From NCBI GenBank assembly GCA_027030435.1, contig JALVEX010000397.1, forward strand, positions 1 through 21,580: 21,580 bases of DNA, read 5' to 3'. Below the pieces are notes generated by a model. That model was not told where the DNA came from. It did not search any database and saw nothing but the letters and a program-made list of their open reading frames with translations. The DNA is from Paracoccaceae bacterium. Lineage in GTDB: Bacteria > Pseudomonadota > Alphaproteobacteria > Rhodobacterales > Rhodobacteraceae. Positions within the stretch are counted from its first letter, which is position 1. Every line of letters starts with the position of its first letter. The position numbers and the translations under genes were made by a program. Positions 21,001 to 21,580 of the stretch are shown one piece after another.

Positions 21001-21580
21001 GATACCGGATCCTTGAGCGATGCCACGAATACCGGCAGGGGATTGAGGCCGCGACACAGGAGCGCGCGGGTGAGCCGGTTGATCGGATGCAGCCCCGCAC
21101 CCTGCACCAGCGCGCGATAGAACACGATCGGCACCACCGGCGCATTCTCCTGCCATTTGGTGCGCACGGCCTCGAGATCCACCACCCCTTCGCCCGGCCA
21201 GTAAAGCCCGGCGCGCAGCAGGGGAGCGGCGGCGGCAGGCTTTTCGCCGCCATCGAGCATCGCGCGGGCATATTCGAGAAAGCGGGCGGCATTTTCCGGC
21301 CCGCCCTCCACCATATAGGCCCAGAGTGCATCGTAATCCCCGCCCGCAACGGTGGAGAGGGCGCGCAGCTCCTCATCGGGCTTGTCGTCACCGGGAAGGG
21401 CCGCGAAAGGCACCCCGGCCTCATGCAGCCGGGCGGCGTATTGTTCGAGCCCATAGCGCCAGTAGCCCGCCCCCCCAAGCACCCGGGCGATCACCAGGCG
21501 GGATTTCGATGCACATTGATCGATATGCAGATCGACCGACATCGGATGCTGAAGATGGGTGAGATTGGCAAGGCGCAGGG
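18042..21580 (-). CDS. cobN: Aerobic cobaltochelatase subunit CobN (5' end beyond window)
   Basis: CobN is the large chelatase subunit of CobNST, which inserts cobalt into hydrogenobyrinic acid a,c-diamide with ATP in aerobic cobalamin synthesis. The frame is open from the stop at 18042 to the right edge (1179 complete codons including the stop); CobN is about 1250 aa, so only a short N-terminal part is missing. The first visible residues, LRLANLTHLQHPMSVDLHID, are typical internal CobN sequence, so the Met at 21542 is not the start. Other family segments are VLANYPNKDGRLANGVGLDT, the metal-site region HMGKHGNLEWLPGKALALSD (close to BchH/ChlH), GRNFYSVDSRAVPTPTAW and AWGTANMRTGGDDIAQALAL. No frameshift is seen. 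It is convergent with tRNA-Thr, 52 bp away. Confidence 0.97.
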   Translation of the reverse strand, partial: LRLANLTHLQHPMSVDLHIDQCASKSRLVIARVLGGAGYWRYGLEQYAARLHEAGVPFAALPGDDKPDEELRALSTVAGGDYDALWAYMVEGGPENAARFLEYARAMLDGGEKPAAAAPLLRAGLYWPGEGVVDLEAVRTKWQENAPVVPIVFYRALVQGAGLHPINRLTRALLCRGLNPLPVFVASLKDPVSQATLETIFSAAPPAVILNATAFATGAGQGESAFNPLASPAANQAPVFQIVLAASSEEDWENGQRGLTGRDIAMNVALPEIDGRILSRAISFKGEAYFDEATECPIAAYRARGDRVEFVSDLAKNWATLRAMPPEKRRVALVLANYPNKDGRLANGVGLDTPAATVHALRELAKAGYSVSDPPENSDDLMRKILAGPTNWLTDRAAREGGVQLSLADYLLSYNTLPWALREAMESRWGPPEADPFFTEGRTDCGHFSLSVLTFGNVTVGIQPARGYNIDPTDTYHSPDLVPPHNYLAFHFWLRHTFRAHAIVHMGKHGNLEWLPGKALALSDHCWPEAVLGPVPHVYPFIVNDPGEGTQAKRRAHAVIVDHLTPPLTRAETYGPLRDLEALVDEYYEAAGVDPRRIEHLKREILTLTQATGLDQDAGLTGDDEEGDLAKLDAYLCDLKEAQIRDGLHIFGQSPEGRLERDLLAALLRIPRGQGKGRDASLIRALAEDFGLDFDPLDCEMPAPWTGSKPAELMQICDDPWRSQGDTVERLELLALKLLEAEGCAPGEKSAAVLAFAREQLLPTLRRCGPGEISGLMSALDGRFLAPGPSGAPTRGRLDVLPTGRNFYSVDSRAVPTPTAWALGWKSANLLIERHLQTEGDWPRAMLVTAWGTANMRTGGDDIAQALALMGVRPTWDSANRRVTGFEIMPLSVLGRPRVDVTLRISGFFRDAFPQLIALVDSAARAVMALDEPEDQNPAAARFRATGEAHRVFGAKPGAYGAGLQAMIDERLWASRADLAEAYLEWGSYAYGKGSEGEKARAAFETRLREVEAIVQNQDNREHDLLDSDDYYQFEGGAAAAVATLQGRDRPVYHNDHSRPERPVIRTLDEEIGRVLRARVVNPKWIEGVKRHGYKGAFEIAATVDYLFAFAATTNAVKNHHFDLVHAAFLEDEETRRFIEEHNAPALKEIAERLKEAIERGLWRPKSNSAAALIESLV

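Noticed and set aside
21540..21542. ATG at 21542 as the start of cobN
   Set aside because: The frame stays open to the window edge and reads LRLANLTHLQHP, which belongs to CobN, so the gene is simply cut by the edge.
1..21580. CRISPR arrays, insertion sequences, toxin-antitoxin or phage-defence genes
   Set aside because: No regularly spaced repeats, transposase motifs, terminal inverted repeats or defence-family proteins were found on either strand.

Overview
The window looks like core chromosome of a GC-rich alphaproteobacterium, most likely Rhodobacterales or a close relative. The pointers are a tsaD-gpsA cluster divergent from hemD, an Alphaproteobacteria-type Mic60/mitofilin gene between hemD and hemY, a CobN aerobic cobaltochelatase subunit, a DUF2853 protein and a YjbH-family outer-membrane protein. 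I see no insertion sequence, integrase, phage gene or CRISPR array. Placement below class level is inference.

Left part (1-9261). A YjbH-type exopolysaccharide protein gene runs off the left edge on the minus strand. Upstream of it, on the same strand, is a three-gene ABC importer: substrate-binding protein (5625-4606), fused permease (4550-2355) and ATPase (2327-1245). It resembles ferric-iron (Fbp/Afu) importers, but the ligand cannot be read from the sequence. Divergent from it is a two-component system: an OmpR-type regulator and a hybrid histidine kinase whose start and stop codons overlap. The shared control region holds a tandem TTACGTTA repeat with 9-bp period and a good sigma70-like promoter for the regulator. 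The likely unit is a transporter controlled by its neighbouring sensor, possibly with the binding protein as co-receptor.

Middle (9262-11309). This part holds a 72-residue exported or membrane protein with a poly-serine tail and a secreted CAP/SCP protein (both minus strand), then a plus-strand DUF2853 gene. After it comes a structured intergenic stretch of about 190 bp that ends in a strong intrinsic terminator, a candidate small RNA or processed 3' UTR.

Right part (11310-21580). The minus-strand cluster tsaD-gpsA-YCII-EVE is tightly packed or overlapping. It combines tRNA t6A modification, glycerol-3-phosphate synthesis, a YciI-like protein and an EVE-domain protein thought to read modified nucleotides. 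Divergent from it are hemD, mic60 and hemY; hemY carries a C-terminal zinc ribbon and acidic tail. A tRNA-Thr(CGT) gene follows hemY. The last 3.5 kb is cobN on the minus strand, whose 5' end lies beyond the window.

The best candidates for new biology are the transporter/two-component unit, the structured RNA near 11.1-11.24 kb, the poly-Ser-tailed small protein and the zinc-ribbon HemY. Most of the rest is conserved housekeeping. Long antisense open frames over the GC-rich genes were treated as shadows.
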